A stretch of DNA of 64,000 bases from Paulinella micropora (taxonomy: Eukaryota; Cercozoa; Imbricatea; Euglyphida), in the NCBI GenBank assembly GCA_009731375.1, contig BJOX01000292.1, forward strand, positions 502,658 through 566,657, given 5' to 3'. Below the pieces are notes generated by a model. The model searched no databases. It was not told the origin of the DNA and saw nothing but the letters and a program-made list of their open reading frames with translations. The position numbers and the translations under genes were made by a program. This document shows positions 53,213 through 64,000 of this stretch, one piece after another (positions within the stretch are counted from its first letter, which is position 1; every line of letters begins with the position of its first letter).

Positions 53213-54033
53213 NNNNNNNNNNNNNNNNNNNNNNNNNNNNNNNNNNNNNNNNNNNNNNNNNNNNNNNNNNNNNNNNNNNNNNNNNNNNNNNNNNNNNNNN
53301 NNNNNNNNNNNNNNNNNNNNNNNNNNNNNNNNNNNNNNNNNNNNNNNNNNNNNNNNNNNNNNNNNNNNNNNNNNNNNNNNNNNNNNNNNNNNNNNNNNNN
53401 NNNNNNNNNNNNNNNNNNNNNNNNNNNNNNNNNNNNNNNNNNNNNNNNNNNNNNNNNNNNNNNNNNNNNNNNNNNNNNNNNNNNNNNNNNNNNNNNNNNN
53501 NNNNNNNNNNNNNNNNNNNNNNNNNNNNNNNNNNNNNNNNNNNNNNNNNNNNNNNNNNNNNNNNNNNNNNNNNNNNNNNNNNNNNNNNNNNNNNNNNNNN
53601 NNNNNNNNNNNNNNNNNNNNNNNNNNNNNNNNNNNNNNNNNNNNNNNNNNNNNNNNNNNNNNNNNNNNNNNNNNNNNNNNNNNNNNNNNNNNNNNNNNNN
53701 NNNNNNNNNNNNNNNNNNNNNNNNNNNNNNNNNNNNNNNNNNNNNNNNNNNNNNNNNNNNNNNNNNNNNNNNNNNNNNNNNNNNNNNNNNNNNNNNNNNN
53801 NNNNNNNNNNNNNNNNNNNNNNNNNNNNNNNNNNNNNNNNNNNNNNNNNNNNNNNNNNNNNNNNNNNNNNNNNNNNNNNNNNNNNNNNNNNNNNNNNNNN
53901 NNNNNNNNNNNNNNNNNNNNNNNNNNNNNNNNNNNNNNNNNNNNNNNNNNNNNNNNNNNNNNNNNNNNNNNNNNNNNNNNNNNNNNNNNNNNNNNNNNNN
54001 NNNNNNNNNNNNNNNNNNNNNNNNNNNNNNNNN
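53213..54033. other. Assembly gap, 821 N
   Basis: Lies between the protease and reverse transcriptase parts of Gypsy copy 1; length fits the protease-RT linker and RT fingers. Confidence 0.99.
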
Positions 54034-54402
54034 CACTGGAGGAAAAGTCCAGATGGCTGACGGCGTTTGTGGTGGGTATGGAAATATACCAATGGAAAGT
54101 GCTTCCGATGGGCCTCAAGCAAGCCCCAGGACTTTTCCAGAAGGCGATGCAGAAGATGTTGAGCAGTCAGTACGATGATTTGTCTGACGGTGGCTTTATG
54201 AGAAGGCGGGGACAGAAGGCGGGAGAATATGCATTTTGCTATATCGATGACATTATCGTATACTCTAACACAATGGAGGAGCATATCCATCATTTGTCCG
54301 ATATATTCAGGCGCATCGGAGCTTTTGGCCTGAAGTGCAATCTAAAGAAGTGTCAACTTACCAAGACGAGTGTGACATACTTAGGGTACGAGATCTCCCA
54401 TA
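54034..54402 (+). CDS. Gypsy-like reverse transcriptase fragment
   Basis: Typical Ty3/Gypsy RT blocks: LTAFVVGMEIYQWKVLPMGL, then KQAPGLFQKAM, the catalytic FCYIDDIIVYS, and GLKCNLKKCQL with VTYLGYEIS. About 25 extra residues (LSSQYDDLSDGGF...) separate the FQ and YIDD blocks. The frame is cut at about 54402, where the inverted second copy begins, so RNase H and integrase are absent. Confidence 0.85.
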
Positions 54403-57400
54403 AGTTTTTCAACTCCTTCTTCTCCTCCTGCTTCACCTCATTAACATTTTTATTATTCTGCGGTACTGGTGCGTTTACTATTTGAGCGACATTGTCTTGT
54501 GGTACTTGAGTACACACATTGTCTTTTTGCTCGCCCCCCGCCGCGACCGTAGACATTGAGTCTGTTCGTGGTTGTTTGCTTGGCCGAGGCGATACGTCTG
54601 CCATTGGCCTCCTCGCCTCCATCGCAAGTCTCGCCTTCCTATTTGCATCAGTTATCATTGGTAACCGTGCTGTATGAACGGGTATGAGACTACCTTGGGG
54701 CTGCAGTCTCTGTGTACCCACATCTTTGTTTTCACATAGAGGAAGCGTTGGCCCAGTCTGCACAACAGCATTAGAAAGCACTGTGACTTTAGGGTTAAAC
54801 TTCACAGTCTTCTCCTTCCTCTCTTCTTCCCCCTCCAGTCATTCCACCACCTCGAAACGATTACCTTGAGTAGTGTCCGGGTAGGATGACGTATCGGTCT
54901 CCGAGGCAGTGTTGTAGGCCTGAGCTCGACCGAAATTTGGGTTGGAGCTTGCCCACGAGCCTCCTCCTCCTCTGGGTGGGGGGGCTGGAGCTCGAACAGC
55001 TCTCCCTCCATAAGGGGTATATCCCCGACCTCCTCCTCTTCCTCTCTGAGGGGTTCCCTGCCACCTCGAGGCTCCTCTCCATGTTCCTCGTCCTCGTCCT
55101 CCTCCTCCTCCTCCTCGTCCTCCTGCTCCTGCTCCTCCTTCTCGTCCTCTTTGAGAGGCCTTTAAGTTCTTTTGTCTCTCCCTTTCCTCCTTCTTCTCCT
55201 TCATCCTCTTCATGTAGGTAATGATTGCCTCTCGTAACTCCTCATCATCACACATATTGGCATACCAACCTTCGTTCACAGCGGCAATCTGAAGCATATT
55301 GAAAAGGCCCGGTTCCTTGCCTTCCGTCCTGCTCAGAAAATTTGCCCTTGCTGTTGGGTTCTGCCTATCATGATTGAAAGAGCAGTCTCTGTTCTCCATC
55401 TGTGCCTTACACTGCAAGCCCGCGAACCACCTCCAACATGCGGTCTTCAGGTCTGGCTCTCTCTGTCTCTTCCAACCGGCAACTCTGTTTGTGTACGTGG
55501 CTTGTGCGCCAACAGGTACACCGCCTGCCTGTGCCGTATGTGCCTCCGTGAGCGAGTCCATGTTTGAGCATGCACTCATCACTTCTTGAAACAGTGCTGA
55601 CGGAGCAACGCTTTGAACCGTATTTTCGAACACGTGTGTCTCGAGGAAGTTCTTGGACTTCACTGAGCTAAACGTCGAGCATTGTTGTATGAGCTGAGTA
55701 AGCTTACTCGGGTTAACTGTGTGTAACGCCGAAAAGAAATAGAGGATGATCGACTTGCGGCCATAGAATAGCCCATAGGAGGAAACTACCTCCGTAAGGG
55801 TCGCCGCCAAGCCAACAGCACTCCTCAAACTCATCGCCACTGTCTCAAAGATTTCAAATCCTATGAGAGTACCAGTGCAGAGATGCTGGTATCCATGAGA
55901 TTGAAAATATGAAATGAGTGTGGCCACCGCCAGTTCACACTGAGCGTCTAGGCCTGTTGCATTGTTTCTCTTAATCTCCTCCTTCTTTCTCAAAAACTTG
56001 TACTGTGTCAGATCAAATCCCTCCGAGACTAGAGATTGGTCAAAAACAGTAACAAGGGCCTCGTATTCCTGCGTTTCGTCGCAAGGAAAAGCCTTCATGC
56101 AGGCATTGATCTCTTTGAGCTTGCTCAAAAGCGAAGCATCAGAGTCTTTGTCTGAGCTCGTCTTGGCATATAGCATGAGACTTGCCACTCCTCCTTTCTT
56201 CCCCTTGAAGGCATTTATGATGTTCTGTCTGTCCTTCTTCTCCGTGTTTGTGACCACCACCGTAGTTGAGCCCGAGGGTGCAGGGGCTGGTGGGGCAGGA
56301 GCTGGTGGGGTCAAATATGTCGGAGGGTGTGTCTTTGCACCACTCACTTTTGCTTTCATTCTTTCCAGTCTCATCGTCTTCTCGAACTCCTCATTCTCTT
56401 TCGCCTTCTTCTTCTCAGATATCACCAGCTTTTGAGCATGAGTGATAAAGGCCACCAATTCAGAAGCAGATCTGAGAAAATTATATTTCTCCACATATTG
56501 GTCAACACCTGCTTTGTTGGCGACCGGTGGTGCGTTACTAAGTGATTTAAGGACAGAGTGATCCTTGGTAGGAATCCATCTCTTCCATGCCTCCTTGTGC
56601 AGTAACGCACCCATCAACAGTCTGATCTTGGTCAGAACTCTGTCGGTCTTCTCTAACTCATCAATCACAGGATGAGTTTCTCCTGCTGCCTTAATGCTTT
56701 TTTCCATCTCTGCCTTCCCCTCCTCCAAGGCCTTTATTTCCATTGTAAAAAAATGAAATATGCCACTCGAGTTTTTCGAACCCAGATTGGTCTTCATTTT
56801 TGTTACATCGACTGCCTCCTGACCAGTCGCGAGGAATCTGGCCGTTGCTCTTGGGTTTGTGTACTGGAGGTAACCCTCACATCGTGGGCCGTATGTACGT
56901 TCCCAAATCAGGGTTTGAGTGTACACCCCAAAGATAGCATCGAGTAATTCAAGGTGGGTGTGTGTGTCCCCAAACTTGATATGCTGTATCTTCTTTCTCT
57001 CTTCTGGATCAGAGACCAGTTTGCCGAGGAGCTGTGCTGTGTTTGATAATAGGATATAGACATCCTTTTTAGCACGACTTTTCTCTCTTCTTTGATCCTG
57101 AGGGATCCACACATAGGTATCCTTCTCTCCCCCCATCTTGTTATCAAACTCTTCTTTAGTGAGGTCATAGTGGTCTTGCACCCACTGTTGTTCCTCCACT
57201 GTGATCTCCTCTCCATCACTATGAATCAAGTCGATCATTTTTCGTCCTCCTCCTCCCGTGTAGGCAGGTGGTAAGGGATTACCATATGCTCCTCCTCCTC
57301 CCGTCTCTTCTTGTTCAAATCCTCCTCATCTTCATCTCCTCCATATCTTCCTTCATCATCCCAGCCCTCTTCTACTCTTCCTCCTACTCCTTCATCTCCT

Positions 57401-57516
57401 CCTCCTCCTCCTTCATTCAGTCCTCTTCCTCCTCCTCCTCCTCCTGCTTCTTCTTCTTCTTCTCTTCTTTGTTCTGCCTCCGAGAATTCACTCACTTCGG
57501 CGATCTCTGTCGACAT
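54403..57516 (-). pseudogene. Gypsy-like copy 2: Gag and Pol N-terminus
   Basis: Almost identical reverse-complement copy of 49862-52819. Its gag extends further 5', with ATG at 57514-57516 (MSTEIAEVSEFSEAEQ) and a Glu/Gly-rich region. A one-base difference near 57.32 kb against copy 1 puts this N-terminus out of frame with the main Gag body (57238-54839). The same in-frame TGA separates Gag from Pol. Copy 2 stops at 54403 before the protease domain. Differences are few, so the copies are recent or an assembly product. Confidence 0.75.
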
Positions 57517-58550
57517 GATGTCGTAGTAGTAATTAACAGGAGGACAGTGTCAGCTCCTATGTTTGGTTTTTGTTCGTTTGTGTTCTGTTCCTCCTTCAGT
57601 CGATTGACTAGTGAAGAGAGAAACTAATAGAGAGGGTAGAGTGAGATTCCCTGTCCTCTATGAAACACTGTTTGTATGTTTGTTTTTGTTTGAGAAAAAT
57701 AGTCTTTGAGACTTTCTCCGATTTCTTGTTCTCCTTACTCAGATTACTTTCTCCTCCTTCTTTTCTATATTGTATCTAGTATGAGGCACTTGGACCTACA
57801 CACAGATAGTAATAGAGAAGCTAGAAAAGCTCTCCTTGAGAAGTCGACAGTCGGTCGGATAGGTTCTCAGACCTACCTTTAGAAAACGATCAGAGATTTG
57901 CAAAAATACTCTGACGTATGTGTGAGATAATGCAGATAAATGCACAAACTAGAAGGGTAGAGTGTTGTGCTCCTGTCCCTATGCTTGTTTGTGTTTTGTG
58001 TGTGTTCCTTCACTCTTCTGTCCACCTCCTTCTTCTTGGTCTCTGTGTGAGAACAGCAAGAAGGACGACAGAGAGTTTGTATCTGATGTCTCCTTGTGAG
58101 CACACAGATACGGATTGGACTAGAGGATACGAGACACCTGCTTGAGACTAATCAAATTATTTGTTTTGTGAAAGAGTTATGAGGGAGCTGTGTTGGAGTA
58201 TTTGTTTTCGTCTGACGTCCCCGTGTGAGACAGGTCAGTGAAAATTCACTCTGTTGCCTGTGTGGCAAAGCAGAAAGAAATCACCCTAGTGATGTGGACT
58301 CCAAATGTAATGCCCCCAACGATAGCTCGTAAAAAGTCGGTAATACAACCAAACACAGTCCTCAAGAAATTGAGAATGATGTCTCGTTATATTAGCTCAG
58401 TGAAGCCAAAAAGGAAAACTGCAACAGACCAGGAATAAAATAGCATCAGGTCCAATCCGGACAAATAATACTGAAAAACAAGCTGGTGCACCTGTCACCA
58501 GGAAAAGGTACTTTTTACCGGCTATCCGGGGGTGATGCCTACAGGTTGAA
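57517..58550 (-). other. Presumed 5' leader/LTR side of Gypsy copy 2
   Basis: Low-copy, non-coding-looking sequence upstream of the copy 2 gag. LTR ends and primer-binding site could not be set because no second LTR is in view. A + strand frame (58238-58438, KKLRMMSRYISSVKPKRK) is probably fortuitous. Confidence 0.35.
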
Positions 58551-58616
58551 AACGATAATATTAAGATATATAATCGTTACTTCTTTTTAAAGCCGGATAA
58601 TATTAATATTATCGTT
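58551..58616. repeat. Perfect 14-bp inverted repeat (stem-loop)
   Basis: AACGATAATATTAA at 58551-58564 is the exact reverse complement of 58603-58616, with a 38-nt loop. It could mark an element boundary. Confidence 0.7.
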
Positions 58617-59330
58617 AGGGGTGAGTGAGTCACATTGGGGAATGGCTTTCTGTTTCCTTTTTGTTGTTTGGCTCTGACAGTCTCCTACATTTTCCGCCAT
58701 ACTGATTTCCTCTCTTTTGTAGAGGAGGAAGATTAGGTTATTTTCAGAGTGCTTTGGAATTGGATGGATAAATACACCGGCTTGCATTAAATAATATCTT
58801 TTGAATATAACCGACAAAAATATAAGCTTGCCACGTTCGGAAAACTTTCAATAAGCTAGATTGTAATATTACGATTCCCTACATTGTGTTCAATATATTA
58901 ATATAAATCTCGTGACGATAAGGAAATTTGACATGATTCACAGCATGCTTATCAAGCACTGATGGGAAAATCACCATCCTTTTGTAGACCTGGTGACTTC
59001 CCACCTCTATACAATATACTGTGATCTCCTCAAACAAAAAGCAGATCGTAAAATTTTGCAACGCCGTGCAAGAATATGAAATAGTAGCAAAAAGAAAGAA
59101 AGGAAGAAAGAGAGCAGAAAGCAAAAAGCAAAGAGGTTAAAGGAAAGAAAAGGAAGAAAAGAAAAGACAGGCAAACCAAGGGAAAAGGAAATGAACGGTC
59201 TACACATCAAGCACCGCGTTTCTCAACGATAATCCCGGCTGTAGCCCCATGACAGCAGAGATATGGCTGCATGGTTAGTTACAGCCGCAGGGTACACGAG
59301 CCATGGCTCGCCACATATTACTGCGGTCGT
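58617..59330. other. Low-copy 3' flank of CBS gene
   Basis: AT-rich sequence, then a purine-rich stretch (59090-59190). As the CBS gene is read right to left, this would contain its 3' untranslated region. No further gene supported. Confidence 0.4.
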
Positions 59331-59464
59331 TCAACTGGAAAGACGTCGTGAAGCTGGGGGTGTCTGACTGGCCAGCGGGTCCTTTGTGGAGAGGTCAGAG
59401 TCCAATGAAAAGACCGTCAGCACATCCGTGAGACTAACGAACACACATGCACACACATACATAC

Positions 59465-59522
<58 letters not shown>

Positions 59523-60404
59523 ATCAAATACCATCTGCAAATTTCCTGGAAAGAGCCGCAAATCCACCAAAATCTTTTTGTTTGTGCGTGTGTGTGTGTG
59601 TGTGTGTGTGTGGCTGTTTCAGACCTGACGACTGAGATGAGGCGAGAGGCGTCGTCGATGACATAGATGCGATGTATCTGCACACACCATACAGATGAAT
59701 GAAGAAAGCAAATCAACCACATCAATCAGATAAATAAAATCGATCAAATGAAATCAAATGAAATCAAATGAAATCAAACGAAATCAAATCAAATCAAATC
59801 AAATCAAATCAAATCAAAATTAAATTCAAAATCAAAATAAAATCAATCCATCCATCGATGGATCTGCACCTTGCGTATGGCTAGCATCGCGAGGACGTAG
59901 ACTAGTGCGGCGCTTACCCGACCATGAATGAATGAAATGAAATGAAATAAAATGTGATTGATTGAATGAAATGAATCAATCAATCAATCAATCAATGAAT
60001 CGATCAATCGATCGATCGGGTCGATCCGGTCGATCGGTCGATCGGTCAATCGATCAATCGATCAATCGATCAATCGAATCAATCGAATCAATCGACTCAC
60101 TCACTCACTCACTCACTCACTCAATCAATCAATCAATCAATCAATCAAGCAAGCAAGCAAGCAAGCAATCAATGAATCAACCTTGCGTCTGGCTAGCAGC
60201 GCTATTACGTAGGCTAATGTTGCGCTCGGCCTACAGCAGATTGACGGCGCCAGATCCTAGCACAAACACGCAGATTGATTAATAAGATAGATAGATACGT
60301 TGCTAGGTAGGTAGGTAGGTAGGTAGGTAGGTGGGTAGGTAGCTATCACCACTACCACCACCACCTTAACGACAAAAACAAAAATAACCATTTGCAGCAG
60401 CAGC

Positions 60405-60475
<71 letters not shown>

Positions 60476-60537
60476 AAGTAGTAGTAGTAGTAGAAGAAGA
60501 AGAAGAAGATGAAGATGAAGAAGAAGAAGTAGTAGTA

Positions 60538-60577
<40 letters not shown>

Positions 60578-60622
60578 CAGCAGCAGCAGCAGTAGCAGCA
60601 GCAGCAGCAGTAGCAGTAGCAG

Positions 60623-60681
<59 letters not shown>

Positions 60682-60682
60682 A

Positions 60683-60721
<39 letters not shown>

Positions 60722-60858
60722 CAGTTGTAGTAGTATCAGGAGTAGTATTAATATTAGTATTAGTATTAGTATTAGTATTAGTATTAGTGTTAGTATTAGT
60801 ATTAGTATTATTATTATTATTAGCATTAGTATTAGTATTACTATTATTATTATTATTA

Positions 60859-60909
<51 letters not shown>

Positions 60910-60928
60910 GTAGTAGTAGTAGTAGTAA

Positions 60929-60968
<40 letters not shown>

Positions 60969-61005
60969 CGTAGTAGTAGTAGTAGTCGTAGTAGTCGTAG
61001 TAGTC

Positions 61006-61066
<61 letters not shown>

Positions 61067-61840
61067 CAGTAGTAGTAGNNNNNNNNNNNNNNNNNNNNNN
61101 NNNNNNNNNNNNNNNNNNNNNNNNNNNNNNNNNNNNNNNNNNNNNNNNNNNNNNNNNNNNNNNNNNNNNNNNNNNNNNNNNNNNNNNNNNNNNNNNNNNN
61201 NNNNNNNNNNNNNNNNNNNNNNNNNNNNNNNNNNNNNNNNNNNNNNNNNNNNNNNNNNNNNNNNNNNNNNNNNNNNNNNNNNNNNNNNNNNNNNNNNNNN
61301 NNNNNNNNNNNNNNNNNNNNNNNNNNNNNNNNNNNNNNNNNNNNNNNNNNNNNNNNNNNNNNNNNNNNNNNNNNNNNNNNNNNNNNNNNNNNNNNNNNNN
61401 NNNNNNNNNNNNNNNNNNNNNNNNNNNNNNNNNNNNNNNNNNNNNNNNNNNNNNNNNNNNNNNNNNNNNNNNNNNNNNNNNNNNNNNNNNNNNNNNNNNN
61501 NNNNNNNNNNNNNNNNNNNNNNNNNNNNNNNNNNNNNNNNNNNNNNNNNNNNNNNNNNNNNNNNNNNNNNNNNNNNNNNNNNNNNNNNNNNNNNNNNNNN
61601 NNNNNNNNNNNNNNNNNNNNNNNNNNNNNNNNNNNNNNNNNNNNNNNNNNNNNNNNNNNNNNNNNNNNNNNNNNNNNNNNNNNNNNNNNNNNNNNNNNNN
61701 NNNNNNNNNNNNNNNNNNNNNNNNNNNNNNNNNNNNNNNNNNNNNNNNNNNNNNNNNNNNNNNNNNNNNNNNNNNNNNNNNNNNNNNNNNNNNNNNNNNN
61801 NNNNNNNNNNNNNNNAAAAAAAAAAAAAAAAAAGAGGGAA

Positions 61841-61889
<49 letters not shown>

Positions 61890-61897
61890 GGGAGGGA

Positions 61898-61932
<35 letters not shown>

Positions 61933-61976
61933 GTGGAACCTTTTGGAAATCGCGCGCGCGCTGATGTTGGAAAGCG

Positions 61977-62058
<82 letters not shown>

Positions 62059-62219
62059 TGGAACCTTTTGGAAATCTCTCGCGCTGATGTTGGCAAGCAC
62101 TTTCCCGTCCACGCCCAGCACCGGAATACCTCCGATACGGTGTTGTGTAATGAGTTGGAACGCAAGCAAGGCCGGGTCCGTAGCGTTGACATAGATGACT
62201 TTTTTCTCTTTCGCCAAGC
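59331..62219 (-). CDS. CBS-domain protein, AMPK/SnRK1 gamma-like, 3' end
   Basis: Minus-strand exons: 62065-62219 (NATDPALLAFQLITQHRIGG, IPVLGVDGKVLANISARDFQ), 60182-60230 (ATLAYVIALLARRK), 59625-59677 (IHRIYVIDDASRLISVV) and 59331-59433 (LTDVLTVFSLDSDL, stop TGA 59331-59333). The first exon is most of one CBS repeat; the last three form another, with the HRIYVIDD...SLTDVL signature. Gamma subunits of AMPK/SnRK1 carry four CBS repeats that bind adenine nucleotides and report energy state to the kinase; these look like repeats 3 and 4. Phases agree among the last three exons. The first ends in phase 0 but the next needs phase 2, so a linker exon is probably in the gap 61079-61815. Repeats 1-2 are not visible. 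Another CBS-pair protein is possible. Confidence 0.75.
59460..59624. repeat. (GA)n and (TG)n in CBS-gene intron
   Basis: GA repeat 59467-59522 and TG repeat 59586-59612 within the last intron. Confidence 0.9.
59740..60180. repeat. (AAATC)n, (AATG)n, (AATC)n/(GATC)n intron
   Basis: Pentamer AAATC (59745-59818), AATGA, then AATC, CGATC and CTCA tetramers to 60180, surrounding the partial exon copy at 59870-59912. Confidence 0.9.
59870..60230 (-). repeat. Duplicated CBS exon (2 copies)
   Basis: The complete copy 60182-60230 has acceptor CTGTAG and donor GTTGAT. The second, 59870-59912 (AALVYVLAMLAIRK), keeps the phase and a donor (GTGCAG), but its left edge has lost the acceptor at the homologous place. 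Both reading frames are intact and hydrophobic positions are kept (LAYVIALLA / LVYVLAMLA). Confidence 0.7.
60280..61078. repeat. (TAGG)n and long (TAG)n/(TTA)n arrays
   Basis: Short TAGG repeat, then about 680 bp of trinucleotides TAG, CAG, AAG, TTA and TCG running into the gap. Homopolymeric frames (Leu, Thr, Tyr, Val) are artefacts. Confidence 0.97.
61079..61815. other. Assembly gap, 737 N
   Basis: Lies between two exons of the CBS gene and may hide one more exon. Confidence 0.99.
61816..62064 (-). repeat. Poly-A, poly-G, (GA)n with partial CBS exon copy
   Basis: A run, G run of about 38 bp and GA repeat. At about 61934-61976 lies a copy of the 3' end of exon 62065-62219 (ISARxxFQK-like) with the same donor GTTCCA, again an exon edge plus adjacent repeat. 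Confidence 0.75.
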
Positions 62220-62293
62220 CTAGATAGATAGATGAATAGATGGATATGATGGGCTGAGTGTATGTATGAATGTATATATGATATGTGTGTATG

Positions 62294-62324
<31 letters not shown>

Positions 62325-62631
62325 TTGTATGTATTGTATGTATGTGTGTAATGTATGTATGTATGTATGTATGCATGTATGTGTGTATGTATGTATGTAT
62401 GCACGTATGTATGTATGTATGTATGTATGTATGTATGCATGTATGTATGTATGTATGTATGTATGTATGCACGTATGTATGTATGTATGTATGTATGTAT
62501 GTATGTATGTATGTATGTTATGTATGTATGCATGTATGTATGTATGTATGTATACCTAGTTCTTCTAAGGAGTGGGAGGTTAGCGCACTGAAAACTTCCT
62601 ATGCCATAATAATAATAACAATAATAATAAT

Positions 62632-62689
<58 letters not shown>

Positions 62690-62700
62690 TACTTCCTCTA
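62220..62700. repeat. (TATG)n and (AAT)n arrays
   Basis: TATG repeat to about 62552, low-copy link to 62605, AAT trinucleotides to 62690. Confidence 0.95.
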
Positions 62701-63100
62701 AGGCATACTGATGCAGCTGATGGCACGATCCGTTTCCGGACATGAGCCTCCATGCCCTTGTTCGAGGTGCTCCATCCCCACCTAGTCAGTCTCTCGACTG
62801 ATTATAGGGGCCACCGATGGAGCTCCTGAGGGCAAGACTACACTAAGCATTATTCCGCAGTCCCAACAACCTCTTGCAAAACGTTGCCGCATGTGCAAGT
62901 GCGTACACCAAGCATGGTTGCTAGAACTACCTCAAAACCCCACCCATAACAATTTGGTATCCGCTGGGTCCACGGGCTATCAACCGGCATAGCGGAGTTT
63001 AAGATCTTCGACAGGCGCCCAACGACCCTCCTCCCCAGCATCATCCACCAAATGGTTTTGAGTTGACATCACAGTTTAACGCCGTAAGGCCATTGGGCTG
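62697..63100 (-). mobile_element. Interspersed repeat family D, copy 1
   Basis: About 400 bp, nearly identical to 63171-63548 apart from about 33 bp (near 62724-62756) absent from copy 2. (AAT)n lies immediately left, so on the minus strand the repeat ends in (ATT)n. No reverse transcriptase or clear tRNA-like region. Confidence 0.75.
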
Positions 63101-63170
63101 GAGCTCTGATAAACAAGCGTGACTAAGTTTTTATCATCAGGTGTTACCCTCAAATATATCACAGTCAACA

Positions 63171-63545
63171 CTAAGGCATACTGATGCAGCTGAGGCTTGA
63201 CGCCCTTGTTCGAGGTGCTCCATCCCCACCTAGTCAGTCTCTCGACTGATTTTAGGGGCCACCGATGGAGCTCCTGAGGGCAAGACTACACTAAGCATTA
63301 TTCCGCAGTCCCAACAACCTCTTGCAAAACGTTGCCGCATGTGCAAGTGCGTACACCAAGCATGGTTGCTAGAACTACCTCAAAACCCCACCCATAACAA
63401 TTTGGTATCCGCTGGGTCCACGGGCTATCAACCGGCATAGCGGAGTTTAAGATCTTCGACAGGCGCCCAACGACCCTCCTCCCCAGCATCATCCACCAAA
63501 TGGTTTTGAGTTGGCATCACAGTTTAACGCCGTAAGGCCATTGGG

Positions 63546-63548
<3 letters not shown>
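63171..63548 (-). mobile_element. Interspersed repeat family D, copy 2
   Basis: Second copy, 70 bp from the first in the same orientation, very similar. It borders the (AAT)n tail of the SINE at 63549. Confidence 0.75.
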
Positions 63549-63576
<28 letters not shown>

Positions 63577-63743
63577 GTGCTTCTCAGCCAATGGCGAATA
63601 ATAGTGCTTTACCCCCGCAAGGGCAGTTCCAACACTTCCAGACGGACCGGTATGTTCAATGAAAATACCGGTGGCACCGACGGGAATCGAACTGGCGACA
63701 GGGCCCAGATGGTAGAACTTGACCACTGGGCTATCACGGTGTC
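63549..63743 (-). mobile_element. tRNA-derived SINE with (ATT)n tail
   Basis: On the minus strand 63743-63673 reads as a decayed tRNA: GACACCG pairs with CGGTGCC at the acceptor stem with one mismatch; A-box TAGCCCAGTGG and B-box GTTCGATTCCC are present, as expected for RNA polymerase III promotion. A unique body (to 63576) ends GAAGCACTA and an (ATT)n tail (63575-63549) follows. Stem pairing in the T arm is poor, so it is a SINE head and not a working tRNA gene. Confidence 0.75.
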
Positions 63744-63746
63744 CAT

Positions 63747-63748
63747 AA

Positions 63749-63815
<67 letters not shown>

Positions 63816-63875
63816 GTAATAATAATAATAGTAATAATAATAATAATAATAATAATAGTAATAGTAATAATAGTA

Positions 63876-63906
<31 letters not shown>

Positions 63907-63931
63907 GAATAATAATAATAATAATAATAAC

Positions 63932-63963
<32 letters not shown>

Positions 63964-63983
63964 TAATAATAATAATAATAATA
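63747..63983. repeat. (AAT)n array
   Basis: AAT trinucleotides with AGT and GAT variants, between two SINE copies. Confidence 0.96.
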
Positions 63984-64000
63984 ATAGTGCTTCTCTGTCA
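63984..64000 (-). mobile_element. Start of a second SINE copy at window edge
   Basis: TAGTGCTTCTC matches the 3' end of the SINE at 63576-63590 in the same position relative to (AAT)n; the rest lies beyond the window. Confidence 0.5.

Noticed and set aside
53148-54485. Frames spanning the 821-N gap
   Set aside because: Open only because N codons carry no stops; only the flanks (protease, RT) are supported.
55370-57627. Plus-strand frames over Gypsy copy 2
   Set aside because: Mirror images of frames antisense to gag; they recur at the inverted positions in copy 1.
60257-62533. 758-residue and similar frames rich in Leu, Thr, Tyr or Val
   Set aside because: Translated TAG trinucleotide repeats joined through 737 N; the only real coding part is the CBS exon at 62065-62219.
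63673-63743. Functional tRNA gene
   Set aside because: The acceptor stem has a mismatch, the T stem is poorly paired and a SINE body with a tail follows.

Overview
This is a eukaryotic nuclear window dominated by simple-sequence DNA, chiefly (ATCT)n/(GATA)n, (TATG)n/(CATA)n, (TG)n, (TA)n and (CT)n, with pentamer, hexamer and trinucleotide arrays. Long stretches open in several frames are only translated microsatellites. The real genes are intron-rich: exons of about 15-155 nt with mostly GT..AG boundaries sit in introns filled with these arrays. No feature fixes the species. A repeat-rich microbial eukaryote (possibly an alveolate) fits, but that is inference.

Layout. 1-5.3 kb: a 92-bp exon-like minisatellite, tetranucleotide arrays and one low-copy island. 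5.3-15.7 kb (+): a spliced gene whose C-terminal half looks like a PH-type fold with a basic tail. 16-20 kb: further exon-like islands and a LINE 3' fragment. 20.2-40.6 kb (+): a large spliced gene with two PH domains and a low-complexity C-terminal tail, ending in TAA at 40623-40625. A decayed LINE (-) lies in its introns at about 20.9-23.3 kb. 41-58 kb: a nest of transposable elements, comprising a transposase-like pseudogene, a gag fragment with CCCH and CCHC fingers, a divergent pair of unrecognised pseudogenes with palindrome-bearing introns, and two inverted copies of a Ty3/Gypsy-like retrotransposon. 59.3-62.2 kb (-): the 3' end of a CBS-domain gene resembling an AMPK/SnRK1 gamma subunit. 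62.6-64 kb: a duplicated 0.4-kb repeat and a tRNA-derived SINE with an (ATT)n tail.

The most striking pattern is that most exons found are accompanied by tandem partial copies. Each copy carries one exon edge, usually one splice site, and the adjacent microsatellite. Over twenty such arrays occur, on both strands. One member of each array is complete and reads in phase with neighbouring exons; several arrays differ mainly at silent codon positions. A second pattern is that several interspersed repeat families end directly in (ATCT)n, as if retroposon tails seeded the microsatellites. Exon models here come from splice signals, phase and open frames read by eye, without transcript support.
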